A stretch of DNA of 64,000 nt from Ophiura sarsii (lineage: Eukaryota; Echinodermata; Ophiuroidea; Amphilepidida; Ophiuridae). Made by a program: the position numbers and the translations under genes. Within the stretch, counting starts at the first letter, position 1. Each line of letters begins with the position of its first letter. Where the stretch lies: assembly GCA_035610835.1 (NCBI GenBank), contig CM069443.1, positions 62,132,480 through 62,196,479 on the forward strand. The letters run 5' to 3'. Below are positions 52,446-63,529 of the stretch, in pieces. The notes under the pieces are model-generated. The model did not search any database, was not told the DNA's origin, and saw nothing but the letters and a program-made list of their open reading frames with translations.

Positions 52446-54914
52446 CTAATTATAGGCTCAGCACTCTCTAGAGCTCTGTTTGGATTCAAAACGCCACTCA
52501 GTAATTAGATAAAAGGACCCAAGACACACTGAAGACTTGTGTTGGGATATGTTTACGTTTTTCTTAATTTAAATGAAGCGTCTTGATTGTGATGAACATT
52601 TACACTTCTGTGCTGGGTACCGAGGGTTGGTAGAAATCTGGGTGCTGAAATTGCAATCATGTCTGTGAAAGGGACAGAGTAATGAGGCTGATTGTATCGA
52701 GTTGGTCGATTTTTGCATAGGCGAATCTTAAGCAGACACATCTGCAGTGGACTGTTTATGCACTGGGACTGTGTACATTGCTCAGACATGTCTCCTGTGG
52801 AATATCACACACATCACAGAACAGAAACTGTCATGGAATCATCGGTACTAGACCCACACTCACAGTTCATAGAATACTTCAGCCTCGGCCATTCCCCTAA
52901 CGAATCCCATTACATGACACGCTTATTTCAAGTACAGCGTGTCCCAAAAAATTGGTCCAAAAATTGTAGAGCTCATAACTTTTGAAATAAAGCAAACAAA
53001 TTCTATATATTGAAACGGAATACCGTTTCGTTCTGTACAGTCAGGCCTATTCATTTATACAGTGATCCGCATAGGCAAAAATAAGCTTATTAAAAATATG
53101 AGTTATTTTGAGAGTTAGTGTTGAAACATTAGTCGATCGTCGAGAACACGTTTTTACATATAAATGTGATGTTTAGAATCATTTGATGGAATACTTTTGC
53201 TGTTATGAGTCAAGAAAATGCTCCGAGATTAGCGGACGGACGAACGAATTCTGTATCTTCGGCTAATGTTATTGAAATTGTTGACTGTTTATATCGGGTA
53301 ATTTGCTAATTTAGGCTTTAAATCTCACCTTTTGATATTCACATAGCCATCCCTAGTTGTGTAAAATAGTCAGGTAGTTTGTCATTGTCTTGTAATGTTC
53401 ACATTATGTGTATTTTGTGTGTAAATGTGATTTGTAAGGAAAGATGTTCCGATAATATTTGTGCTCTACGCTGAAATTCGCCATATTTTCAGTTTCCATG
53501 GAGTGTTTCTAGAAATATAATAACTTATTCTGATTTTTCCAATAAATCACCAAATCGTTTTGTAAACCACTTGAAGTTGTTGCAAATGTTGTGTAGATAT
53601 AAATTCATGTGATATTTGTGATATATTTTATACTTTAGATGCATTTTTCAAACTTACACAAATGTCTCAATGCATGCAACACTTTGCTAAGAAACAGAAA
53701 CATCAGCACAGCTGTTCGGGGCGTGGTTTAGAACTGCGCTCAGCGTAACAGAATGTTCTATTATTAGAGCGAGCAAATCAGATGGCTGAAAGTTTTCTGC
53801 GCGATTACTGCGTTTCAAATGTTTTGGAGAGTAAATTTTGGGATGAATTTTGTCATTCCGGCGGGGTGAAGCGCCAGAGAAGGTTGGCTACCATACCACT
53901 TCCTAAAAGCTGCCCTAGCTCTAGCTCAAACAGGCTAAATGAATCAGAGAGATTCCGCCTAGGAAACTGATTCCACTGTTTAGGCATTGACATGACATCA
54001 TGTCTATCCATGGAAGTATGGATGTTATTGTGCTTTTGGATCGACATAAGATTCTATAGCAATCAAGCAGAGAATGCTCAACTACCATTGCATTTTCGTA
54101 TTATAAAGCATGACGTTTTCCAATGTAATTTTGTGCACCAGCCGCTCATGATAATTCTGGTGAAGCAAATGAATTACAGAACGTTCCGCATTCTGCATGC
54201 ACTAACACGATCAAATCATTGCAAATAGCCAATTATAAAGTCTTGACGTCAGTCTAGCATTATTTACGTCAAAACAAACTATGATGTTGTGCCTGCGTTT
54301 GGTCTGCGAAACCAGCTGATTGGTTTTGTTTGTAAACAAACTTTTGTATAATGAGTTCCAAATGGCGTAAAATAATGAAAGAAACAAGCTAGATTTTTCG
54401 TGCAAGATACATTGTGATTTTATGTAATTGTTTTAATAATTTTGTGATTACCAATAATATTGATGAAATGAGAATTGTAATATGATGCTCAAAAGAGAAA
54501 CCCATTAGACGGGTATGGAAACTTATTAATTTACATTTAAAACTTGTGTCAATACTGTTTATTTGTCTCCATTCTTGTTGTTGTACTCTTAAGATCTAAG
54601 CTGAATTAACTGAATCTAGAAGGCATTCTGACATCTCCTAAGACACGCTACCAAAAATGATATTTAAGAGAATACTCCTATGGTTCAAGTGGATAGTGTC
54701 CTGATAAGGAGGTTCCTATCCCAAACTGGGGGACATACACCCCCGGTTCCGTTTCAATATTTACAAATCAGAAAGAGTACACCAGTTCACCAGTGAAAAT
54801 TCCAGACAAATCCATCAGAGACCTTTGGAGATATATGTGTAATGTGTAACGTCATAAAAAATTACAGTGGTAAACTCCACTGCAACCAATTTACAGTTAC
54901 CTACTGGTTATTAA
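52446..54914. other. Long stretch without a recognised gene
   Basis: Contains a mariner-like start 'acagcgtgtcccaaaaaatt' (52933), a short dyad 'gaaacggaataccgtttcg' (53011) and AT-rich filler. The minus strand at 53853-54000 reads 'PKQWNQFPRRNLSDSF', which weakly recalls the WNSLP motif at LINE ORF ends. It is too short to call. Confidence 0.4.
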
Positions 54915-55085
54915 CAATGTCAAAAATGGCAGCTAGAGCAAACTCTAGTACATCAGCAGGAAAGACCTTGCCATACAGAGGTTGAGGGTTCAACTCCCAG
55001 AGGCAATCCATGTGTCGGCCATATTTGCAGGAGCGAGCTAAAGTCTGTTTCCGAATTTAAAAAGACCAACACCACATTACCTAAA
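54915..55085 (+). mobile_element. tRNA-derived SINE-like segment
   Basis: 'gttgagggttcaactcccag' is a strong B-box-like motif. An A-box-like region precedes it within 50 bp. No acceptor stem, so not a tRNA gene. The body after it is not otherwise recognised. Confidence 0.4.
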
Positions 55086-55164
55086 TCTGTGACCAACACA
55101 TGTTGATGGATATTCGTTTAAATAAACCCGCCAAATATAGGTCTTTCTTTAAACGGTAACACTG

Positions 55165-55262
55165 GTATTGAAGGTCGTGCATTGAATTGATCTGAACAAC
55201 GAATACTACGGGAAACGAGAACCTTTTGTTAAGGGCACGCATGAGGGAAGTGGTTTCTCTCT
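55165..55262. repeat. Dispersed repeat, inverse of 41660-41750
   Basis: 'ttgatctgaacaacgaatac' followed by 'tacgggaaacgagaacc' and 'ttttgttaag' matches the inverse of the block near 41700. Confidence 0.6.
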
Positions 55263-55370
55263 ATTGTGGTAAACAAGTTGTGCTTTGAGTTGGTGCGGTC
55301 GGAATTTCCCCTAATTTGACTCATTTTTCCCCCCTGATAGTTTTATTCCTAATCACATGCCTTGTGAGTT

Positions 55371-55406
55371 TGGTGTTATCTTGAAGCTACCTTCAAGATA
55401 ACACCA
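55371..55406. repeat. Perfect 16-bp-arm hairpin
   Basis: TGGTGTTATCTTGAAG, loop CTAC, CTTCAAGATAACACCA. Not followed by a T run, and bacterial-type terminators are not expected in this genome. Confidence 0.9.
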
Positions 55407-55791
55407 ATGTAGTTATGGTTGAATGATTTTATACAGATTCACAGTCAGTCTTATTTTGTATCCAAACCATACCAGCTTGAACATAGACATCTACTGAAGA
55501 CAGTACCATGATACACATGCAGAAAACCTGTGCGTGGTGAAATAAGAAGACCAAAATCAGTGTTGATGACCGATAATTTCTCTACACAAACAAGAACACA
55601 TTGATCTCAAGCTGTCTGGCCGTAACACATCTGATAAGTGAATATGTGCCAAAGTGTTTATTGATTTGGAACTAGTGATATTGGTTAGTAGTGCAGCTGA
55701 CCTAGACATAAGTAAATATTGGATGTGAAAACAGACCACCTGCAAGAGTTGAGAAGTAGCCTGGACTGTGACAGGTATATAACAAATCTAA

Positions 55792-56704
55792 TACACCTAT
55801 CAGTTGTAAGACGCACCCTATGACCCCCGGGAGAGGTGCGTCGTGGGTGCGTCGTTTACCAAAAAAAATTGACGGAGGGTACGTCCGTGGCAGCCTTTGG
55901 TCCGTCAAAAAAATGACGGAGGGTGCGTCAAGGTCCGTCACTTTACATGGGTGCGTCACAGTGTACATCTGTTTACGAACAACAAAATACGACCTTTAAA
56001 TATACGCTATAGGGCTACTATACCACATAACTCCTTAATACCGCCAACCAGGCTCCACTTTAATACCGCAAACATCACTCCGATATTTTATACCGCATGT
56101 TCTAAAATGCCTGAAATCACTCGATCATCAATACAAGAGTTTGGCAACGAAAAAAAAGGAACCGCAGTAGACCGAGAACCTTTCATTTTAAAAGAAGTGT
56201 CACGTATACAAGCATCTTCATGGTATAAGATAGGGGATCAGCATTGCGCTCTTCCGCACAAGCGCAGAACAATCTAAGAACACAGAGGTAGTAGGACAGG
56301 CCCCTGGAATTGAATTTGGTCGGGGATGTGCGGCAGGCGATTCAAATAAAAAACATAGGCCTACCCGGTCCCGGTCCGGGGTCTATTTAATTATTCGAGG
56401 GCCAGGGTTGACAACATCGAATAAGGGCAGATCCCCCGTGAATTAAAAGTAGTTTCATTTCCAGTAGATCGTGTTTTATCCAGTTATAGTCAACGATATC
56501 TGACGACGGGGTGCGTCGTCATGGTCCGTCAGAATCCACCAATGGTGCGTCCAAAAATTGACGGAGGGTGCGTATTTGGAAGGCAATGGTCCGTCGTTTT
56601 TTTGACACAGGGTGCGTCATGGTACATGAGAAGTCGACGCACCTCGGTAAAGTGACGCACCACTCCCGGGGGTCATAGGGTGCGTCTTACAACTGATAGG
56701 TGTA
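55792..56704. mobile_element. 913-bp TIR element with TAA target duplication
   Basis: The left end TACACCTATCAGTTGTAAG continues 'acgcaccctatgacccccgg'. The right end is its inverse, ending CAACTGATAGGTGTA; arms are about 45 bp. TAA flanks at 55789-55791 and 56705-56707 fit the three-base TWA duplication of PIF/Harbinger transposases. Subterminal 'gacggagggtgcgtc' and 'ggtgcgtc' words are repeated near both ends, possibly transposase-binding sites (inference). An open frame of 126 codons at 55897-56277 has no transposase resemblance, so the element is probably non-autonomous. Confidence 0.85.
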
Positions 56705-57164
56705 TAAGGATGGGGTGGATGAGGGCTCACTTGATGAGTGGATATCAGAGCTGCCAACATGTGCATCTTGCTATTAGATTGATTCTCTTCGCCAATCAGG
56801 GAGATTCTAAAAATTACATATCATAATTATAGCTCAAATGTTTCCCCAATTGGAGAGGTCAAATTTGTATGCCCAAATCAGTTTAATTTGAGGGAGTCTC
56901 TTGCAGGATCAGGAGGTGTTGCAGATCTAGAATATGTGCAACAGTGTTTATTGAGAGCGAAAGTGGTTGTGCAGAGAAGACAAAAATCAGTGTTGATGAC
57001 CGTTCATTTTCCTACAAAAACAAGAACACATTGATCTCAAGCTGTCTGGCCGTAACACATTTGATAAGTGAATATGTGCCAAAGTGTTTATTGATTTGGG
57101 ACTAGTGATATTGGTTAGTAGTGCAGCTGGCCTACAGACACAAGTAAACTTCGATCCTTGACCC

Positions 57165-57306
57165 AATGGTATTTGGGGAGCTGCATTGAAAAATGGTGGA
57201 TGTTACAATCTAAGTGTGGATAGGGTTTGCGCTACGGGCGGCACCCTAGTTGATACGATCTTTGACAAAGGCGCTATATAAATGCTGTGTTATTATTATT
57301 ATTATT
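57165..57306 (+). mobile_element. SINE-like element with (ATT)n tail
   Basis: 'cccaatggtatttggggagc' then 'tgcattgaaaaatggtggat' ends in 'aaaggcgctatataaatgct' and 'gtgttattattattattatt'. It interrupts a 700-bp unit between 'cacaagtaaa' and 'aaatattggatgtg'. The other copy is 47405-47605 (inverse). Confidence 0.7.
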
Positions 57307-57843
57307 AAATATTGGATGTGAAAACAGACCACGAGAGTTGAGAAGTAGCCTGGACTGTGACAGGTATATCACAAATCTGAGGATGGGGTGGACGAGGGCT
57401 CACTTGATGAGCGAATATCAGAGCTGCCAACATTTGGTCTTGCAATCAGGGTGATTATCTTCGCCAATCAGGGGGATTCTAAAAATTACATATCATAGTT
57501 ATAGCTCAAATGTTTCCCCAATCGGAGAGGTTGTCAAATTTGTATGGCCAAATCAGTTTATTTTCAGGGAGTCTCTTGCAGGATCAGGAGATATTGGCAG
57601 ATAGAGATTATGTGCCACAATGCATATTGAGAGCAAAAGTGGTTGTGCAGAGAAGACAAAAATCGGTGTTGATGACCGATCATTTTCCTACAAAAACAAG
57701 AACACATTGATCTCAAACTGTCTGGCCGTAACACATTTGATAAGTGAATATGTGCCAAAGTGTTTATTGATTCTGGACTAGTGATATTGGTTAGTAGTGC
57801 AGCTGACCTACAATCTAGGAAATTTGGTGTTGGAACACAGAGT

Positions 57844-58083
57844 CCATTTCTCCGCTAATATCACACATTAAGGGACAATTTTTAAGCGCTGATTTTGCAA
57901 CAAACTTGTATGTAGAGCTTAAGCTATCTACTAACTCATATCCCTCCCCCGCCCCCACCAATCAATGTTGAGGGTCCGAACGACCGTGGAGATGAAACGG
58001 TTCTGAACAACATTGAATGGGGGGACTGGGGGGTTGATTTCAACGAAGTCCTCAAAGTGTTCCAACAGTTATTTCCTGAATTG
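57844..58083 (+). repeat. 240-bp duplicate, copy 1 (copy 2 at 61596-61835)
   Basis: From 'ccatttctccgctaatatca' to 'gttatttcctgaattg', this matches 61596-61835 with only about two substitutions noticed (for example CTG/CCG in 'acggttctgaac'). Downstream sequence differs between copies. A frame from 57916 to a stop at 58105-58107 encodes 'NVEGPNDRGDETVLNNIEWG' then 'DWGVDFNEVLKVFQQLFPEL', which is unusually protein-like for this window. 'tactaac' (57929) and a C/T-rich tract precede 'gttgag', like a 3' splice site. I cannot name the protein. Confidence 0.6.
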
Positions 58084-58106
58084 TCTGAGGCTACCGAGAT
58101 TAACTG

Positions 58107-58471
58107 AATATGACATCCGTCTATAGGCAATAACTCGTGTTCTATACATTGCATAATCTTCTTATTTGGAGAGTGGCAAGATATGTATATACTTGTTATA
58201 TATGGTAAAGATAAAGTAAATACGACATTTATATTGTTAGGGACTGGTCATTTTATGCGTGATTATGGCCCGTTTGTATGGTAACTCACTCAATATGACA
58301 ACTGTCTATAGGGAATAACTCGTCTTCTATACATTGCATAATCTTCTAAATTGGAGAGTGGCAAGATATGTATATACTTATTATATTTGGAAAAGATAAA
58401 GTAAATACGACATGTATATTGTTAGGGACTGGTCAATTTATGCGTGATTATGGCCCATTTATATGGAATGC
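58107..58471. repeat. 185-bp tandem duplication
   Basis: Copies start at 58107 ('aatatgacatccgtctatag') and 58292 ('aatatgacaactgtctatag') and share 'ctatacattgcataatcttc', 'gagagtggcaagatatgtat' and 'tgttagggactggtca'. Confidence 0.9.
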
Positions 58472-58996
58472 GCGAGTGTTACATGTAGTCTTACATAGGG
58501 TGCAACGGGTGAAATGCATTATTTAAACTAATTATATGACAGTAGTTTATTATGCAACAATCAATTAAAATCCTTTTTGTTATCGCAATGCGTTTCTTTT
58601 TTGATAAGGGACTGGTCACTACCGCATTATAGACGCTATAAAGTAATAACTACTGTGTCAATTATTGTAGCGTTGTATTTGCCATTGAAGTCATGGAATG
58701 ATTGTATTTTCTTTGCATTTACTTAACTTGACGGTTATTATTTATCTTCTGTGTTTTATAAAGGCATTAAAAGTACGAAATGCATTGTGACGGACTGGTC
58801 ATTTTACATGTGGAAGACAGAGAGAAAAAAAGACAAACAACAACCACCGAAAAAAAATCAAAAATAAAGAAGAACAAAAACCAAAAGAGAGAAAAAAACA
58901 ATAACAATATGTGACAAACAGATGAATAAAATAAACCAGTAAATGAGCCACGCAAATAACGAAAATGTTATATTAATACAGTATTAAAAACTCCAC
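58472..58996. other. No recognisable gene
   Basis: AT-rich. 'gggactggtca' recurs twice more (58608, 58793), hinting at further decayed units of the upstream duplication. A-rich from 58820 to 58930. Confidence 0.5.
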
Positions 58997-59081
58997 TGGC
59001 TCCCGCCATGAGGATTTGAACCCGTGTCTCTGCCCTTAAGTATGAATAGGCCAACGCGCTAACCAATTGAGCTAATCGCCC
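58997..59081 (-). pseudogene. tRNA-like sequence (SINE head or tRNA pseudogene)
   Basis: The minus strand reads GGGCGATTAGCTCAATTGG then TTAGCGCG, a good D-arm and A box, and 'GACACGGGTTCAAATCC' as B box. The acceptor ends (GGGCGAT and GGGAGCC) do not pair and the T stem is broken, so it is not a functional tRNA. Confidence 0.6.
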
Positions 59082-59734
59082 ATCTACGCACTATCAAGTC
59101 AAATCAAGTGTCATATCATCTTCGGCTTTAGAAATTAGCACTGATTCACAATACACCTTTAACCAGATCACTGCGCTATACTGACTTGCCGTAACAACTG
59201 TGTGTGCTGAACTATTAATGTCAATGTCATAAAATGTAGAACCACTACTGCATTCTTCACGATTTGTGATGATTTTAGACAACATATTCTGGTGAAATGA
59301 TACTCTGATATGATTTCAAATCACATACCAGTTTATATTTCCAACTAGAATTGAAGTCAACACATAATAAAATCCAAAATCTTGAAGAATAGCCTGAATT
59401 GTAACTGAAATACCGCATCGTCATCGTTTCCGGGTTTTATTTATTCCAGGCGGTTCACTGGTTTCCGTTTTTATTTTTGTTACACGCTAAGTCAAGCATA
59501 GGAATCCCAATCAAACGGGGGACCATGCAGTCGCTCGTGCCGCTGCATTTCGCCATTCTTTTTCATTAATTAGCTGAACTTTGATGGTTAACAACGAGGT
59601 TGATATTCACATACACGGGCGTTGAAAATAGCGCCATCAGTTGGCAAATATTCTAAGGTAAATTTTTATATGCGGTTTTCCGTATTAGTGTTTGTGGAGT
59701 CGCATGCGGCGAGATATACCAATGTGGTACTTTG

Positions 59735-59796
59735 TCCCGTCGTGTGACGGGATACGCACAGCGCTGCACACAGTTTGTCCCGTCGTGTGACGGGAC
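59735..59796. repeat. Paired TCCCGTC-GTGT-GACGGGA hairpins
   Basis: TCCCGTCGTGTGACGGGA at 59735-59752 and GTCCCGTCGTGTGACGGGAC at 59777-59796 are perfect dyads with a GTGT loop. Both are preceded by 'ttt' or 'gttt' and followed by 'CGC', separated by 24 bp with 'cagcgctg', itself a palindrome. Confidence 0.85.
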
Positions 59797-59814
59797 GCGC
59801 AGTGAACTGGTTAA

Positions 59815-60649
59815 GGTAGCTATATCGGCTACGGCATCATGCTCAGATTTGCTTCAAAATTATACAGGTTGTGTATATTGACAAAATAAACTCACATGCC
59901 AATTTTTTGTCTTCAAAAAAACCCATAGACCTACTGTGTGTTAGGTTTTTGGCACGTTGCCAAATTCCCCCAAATTGCTTCTTTTCTCAAAACACCCTCT
60001 ATTTATAAATGATTTTTTTTACCCTTTGTATCCATAGGATGAACTTGTTTTTTATATGTTTATGCCAAAATACCAATGCACAATATTTAATGTAATTATT
60101 TCCACATTTACAATCATAACATGGATTGAATGGAGTGGGAATGTTAGTAACACTAAATAGTCAAACTTTGTGAATATTTTTAAAGAGAAGTATAGCTCCT
60201 ATTTCAACAAACAAGGTGTCATATGAAAGGTAATTCAATTTAGAAGATTCTCACGCCAGCTTTTTCCATTAAAGTGTTTCTAGTAATTTTTGTGTCAATT
60301 TGAACTTTTGCCTTTAAAAAATCCCTAAAAAATAATTTTCTCACAAAGTAAACACTTTATTCACAAAAACTGGCGAGAGAATTTAGGTAATATGCTTATT
60401 AACCATCCCCCAAAGTGACAGACCCATAGCAGTTTCCTACTTGGCTGAAAATATTCAAATGTCCAAAGATTTAGAGAATTTTCAAAAAATAAAGAAAAAC
60501 ATAAGAAATATCCAAATTACTCTGAAAGTTCTCAAATAGGTAGAGCAAAGACTTGTCTTTAATGTGGTCTCAAAATAAAAAGTATAGATATAATTCATTT
60601 GGCACAAAAGTTGTTTTTCTGCAGTGGCGTAATAGCCGATATAGCTACC
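59815..60649. mobile_element. TIR element, 835 bp
   Basis: GGTAGCTATATCGGCTA at the left is exactly inverted as TAGCCGATATAGCTACC at the right. TTAA precedes the left end only. The interior is AT-rich with no transposase-like frame. Confidence 0.6.
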
Positions 60650-61595
60650 ATAGCGTCATTATATTCAGAACCATGCACTCGTACAATCAGAGTATGGACA
60701 ACCGTTGCGATTGTCCGTCCATTGAAAAGCATGCACATCGGTCGATTGACCCCGGTAAATTATAGAACTAACTACTATTATCTATTTAATTTAGATGGAC
60801 AATCGTGTACACACGTGCAATTCAATACGGACAACCGTGTTGTCCATCACCGCGTCATTAGAATTCCAAAGACACAGTTCGGCGAATTACCTACAATGTA
60901 ATGTTTATACCACTTTGGACGATGCTATTTAATATAATTCTCTTTATTTAGCTTTGGCCTTGTTATTCTAATGACATAAATGTCAGAATTCTGTAATAAA
61001 TGATTGCCGCGGTATGCTACGCGAGCAGCAATGTCGTGCGCTATGTCCGAGCCGCTTGGAGCGTTATGGGCGAGGCGTGTCAATCGCTGTGCGAGAGGAG
61101 TGTCGAGCGCCATGCGCGTGGCGTGTCGAGCGCTGTGCGTGAGGCGTATATAGTGTTAATCATGATCTGTATACGAACAATGAATGTAATGACTGAACCT
61201 ATTCATAACTTGCCCGTATTGATATGTAATGAACCACAATGTTAGTTACCATCTCATTGTTCATGTTATTTCTTGGTAACAAAGTCGAGTGCTATGCTCG
61301 AAGTTTATGCAAACGCGTAGCGCAAGCTGTAACCAAGGGATACGCATGGGATTGGGTCAAGCGCCACGCACGAACCGTCAAAGTTGTATTTAAATCATAT
61401 TTTATAATGTTCTCGTGTTTATCGAGGTATCAGCTGCTTTTTAAAAATAAATAAGTCAGGCTTCCTTGAATAATAGGAGCAAATATTCAGGTTTAGGTAT
61501 TTAATATGACCAATCCCTAATTCAGCACTGTAGACACCTCTTGATGATGGTACATCAGGAGATTCATACTATCTCTATTTACTGAAAACACAATG
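60650..61595. other. No recognisable gene; CpG-rich patch and small dyads
   Basis: GGACAACCGTGTTGTCC (60828-60844) is a perfect dyad with relatives at 60700 ('ggacaaccgttgcgattgtcc'). 61015-61150 is CpG-rich and repeats 'gtgtcgagcgc' and 'gtgcg'-type words. I see no exon or promoter that I can support. Confidence 0.45.
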
Positions 61596-61835
61596 CCATT
61601 TCTCCGCTAATATCACACATTAAGGGACAATTTTTAAGCGCTGATGTTGCAACAAACTTGTATGTAGAGCTTAAGCTATCTACTAACTCATATCCCTCCC
61701 CCGCCCCCACCAATCAATGTTGAGGGTCCGAACGACCGTGGAGATGAAACGGTTCCGAACAACATTGAATGGGGGGACTGGGGGGTTGATTTCAACGAAG
61801 TCCTCAAAGTGTTCCAACAGTTATTTCCTGAATTG
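61596..61835 (+). repeat. 240-bp duplicate, copy 2
   Basis: Near-identical to 57844-58083. Here it is joined at its right end to 'tagacacaagtaaatattag', part of the 700-bp unit, so the coding-like frame stops at once after 'LFPEL'. Confidence 0.85.
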
Positions 61836-61837
61836 TA

Positions 61838-62130
61838 GACACAAGTAAATATTAGATGTGAAGTCAGACCACCTGTAAGAGTTGAGAAGTAGCCTGGACT
61901 ATGACAGGTATATAACAAATCTAAGGATGGAGTGGATGAGGGCTTACTTGATGAGTGGATATCAGAGCTGCTAACACTTGCAGCTTGCAATCAGGGTGAT
62001 TATCTTAACCAATCAGGGAGATTCTAAAAATTACATCTCATAATAGGTGAAATATTTCCCCAATTGGGGAGGTTGTCAAATTTGTATGCCCAAATATGTG
62101 CCACAGTGGTTATTGATAGTGATGGTGGTG
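61838..62130 (+). repeat. Partial 700-bp unit
   Basis: Matches 57131-57160 plus 57308-57560 ('agacacaagtaaatatt', 'gtagcctggactatgacagg', 'gatgagtggatatcagag', 'ccccaattggggaggttg') without the SINE that splits unit 2. Confidence 0.75.
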
Positions 62131-62262
62131 CAGATGATACATAGGGAGTTGCTTGTGAAATCATATCAGTTCTTCATTAAATTCACAAATTAAAATATAA
62201 TTGAGTGTTCAGAAGTTGGATTTTGAGATATTTTGGGGAAGTACTTAATCTACAAAGGTAGA

Positions 62263-62903
62263 TGTAATAGGAAGATTTGACACAACACTTGTGGGTGCAA
62301 GTCCCGATGTGGTCAATGTGTTGTGCTCCTGAGTAAAGGGACTTTACTCCTCTCGACTCTGGTATATTTATATGGAGTCTGGTAATCTTCAATGCTGGGA
62401 AGGTAACATGACTACAGACTTGCTGTAGAGGAGGTAAAGCAATCCCCACACAATAACAGGGAGAGTGTGGTCTAGTGGTTAAGGCATCTGCTGGTAATGC
62501 GAGAGGTCCTCGTTCAAGTCCTGGTTGGACCACGCCCTTGCTGGGATTGGATTGTTTGGATACTCAATATCAGGATTTCCGCTCTCTCCGTGGTTCATTT
62601 GGAATTGGGCAAATGAACCATGAAAGCCACTCATCCTTCAGAGGGGATGTTATGCCGTTGGTCCCATGTACAGATTACAATACCTGTACATGTAAATTGC
62701 AGTCAGTTTTGAAACAATCACTATCGGTGTTTTTAATTCAAGATAGACCGCCCCCCTCTAACCATTAATTTAAATGTACAGAAAAGGTATACAGTGCTAT
62801 TAATATGAAAGAAATTTGTGTTATTTGGGATACGTAGCCTATAAACTTAATATTTAACCAAAGAACCCTGGTATTTTCTGTAATAGGAAGATTTGACACA
62901 ACA
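62263..62903 (+). mobile_element. SINE-containing segment between 25-bp direct repeats
   Basis: The 25-bp 'tgtaataggaagatttgaca' plus 'caaca' stands at 62263-62287 and again at 62879-62903. Between them are 'gctcctgagtaaagggactt' and a tRNA-like block at 62465-62535, whose ends GTGTGGT and ACCACGC pair over seven positions and which has AGTGGTTAAGGC and CGTTCAAGTCC motifs. Downstream 'cttcagaggggatgttatgc' then 'cgttggtcccatgta' is a SINE body. The repeats could be a long target-site duplication. Confidence 0.6.
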
Positions 62904-62916
62904 AACGCACCGAATA

Positions 62917-63130
62917 TACACGCCTAGCACATAAAGTCCCTGACCAGGTGCTTTGAGGTTGGCTAATTACAAATATATAATTGGTACCAAAAATCTGAGA
63001 TATACATTAAATGAGCAAATTTCTTCTCCGCAGTTTGATACCTCATTCAACAAAATCGAATGGATACTTTTAAAGTTATGGCGATTCCAACCTCAAAGCA
63101 CCTGGTCAGCGACTTTATGTGCTAGGTGTA
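62917..63130. mobile_element. MITE with ~40-bp TIRs
   Basis: CTAGCACATAAAGTC then 'cctgaccaggtgctttgagg' at the left faces 'cctcaaagcacctggtcagc' then GACTTTATGTGCTAG at the right, with about one or two mismatches. The 214-bp unit is non-coding. Confidence 0.85.
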
Positions 63131-63529
63131 GCTAGCAGACAGCAATTCGTAGAGTGGACTAGTATTCGACGTCCTGTTGCAGAAAAAAATGAAGGTCAAC
63201 CCCCAAAAGTTGGTTTTCTTTTGATGGAAGACATCAGTATCTTCAAAGAAAACAAGGATTTGAACAAACCAGTCGCTGCTCGATAGCTGAAAAAAATCAG
63301 ACTTTAATTTGATCTCTTAAGCATGTAAGTCAATGTCGATTTATTTGGTGGTGTTAGACCACAAGGGCAGGTTTGGTCCGATAACATCCAAACAGGTGGC
63401 CACTGTGTTCTTATGAACACACTTGGCCCATCTCCTGTACCTTTTGATCTGAGCTTCACCACATGCACGAGAGCATAAGCACCAAGGCGCATGAAGACAA
63501 AAATGTGGGGAGTCAAAAATAAATGACAG
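63131..63529. other. No recognisable gene
   Basis: 63350-63500 is less AT-rich and open on the minus strand ('VFMRLGAYALVHVVKLRSKG'), but I do not recognise the peptide and see no splice sites. Confidence 0.4.

Larger units (their letters stand above)
55553..57830 (+). repeat. ~700-bp repeat array, units 1 to 3
   Basis: Units contain 'tcagtgttgatgaccg', 'caagaacacattgatctcaa', 'gtgtttattgatttggaact', 'gaagtagcctggactgtgac', 'tggatgagggctcacttgat' and 'ttccccaatcggagagg'. Unit 1 starts near 55556 and is split by the TIR element at 55792-56704. Unit 2 starts near 56987 and carries the SINE at 57165-57306. Unit 3 starts near 57660 and breaks off near 57830. Further pieces are at 61838-62130 and 63530-63840. 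No protein-like frame. Confidence 0.8.

Noticed and set aside
53853..54047. Minus-strand 'WNQFPRRNLSDSF' as a LINE ORF end
   Set aside because: Only one short motif is similar and no other LINE feature, tail or target duplication is seen.
55897..56277. 126-codon frame inside the TAA-flanked TIR element as a transposase
   Set aside because: No DDE-type or DNA-binding motif is visible and the length is far too short. It is left as a non-autonomous element.
58997..59081. Functional tRNA gene on the minus strand
   Set aside because: A and B boxes are good, but the acceptor and T stems do not pair. It is called a tRNA-like pseudogene or SINE head.
62465..62535. Functional tRNA gene
   Set aside because: The acceptor stem pairs, but the anticodon and T arms do not fold properly and a SINE body follows.
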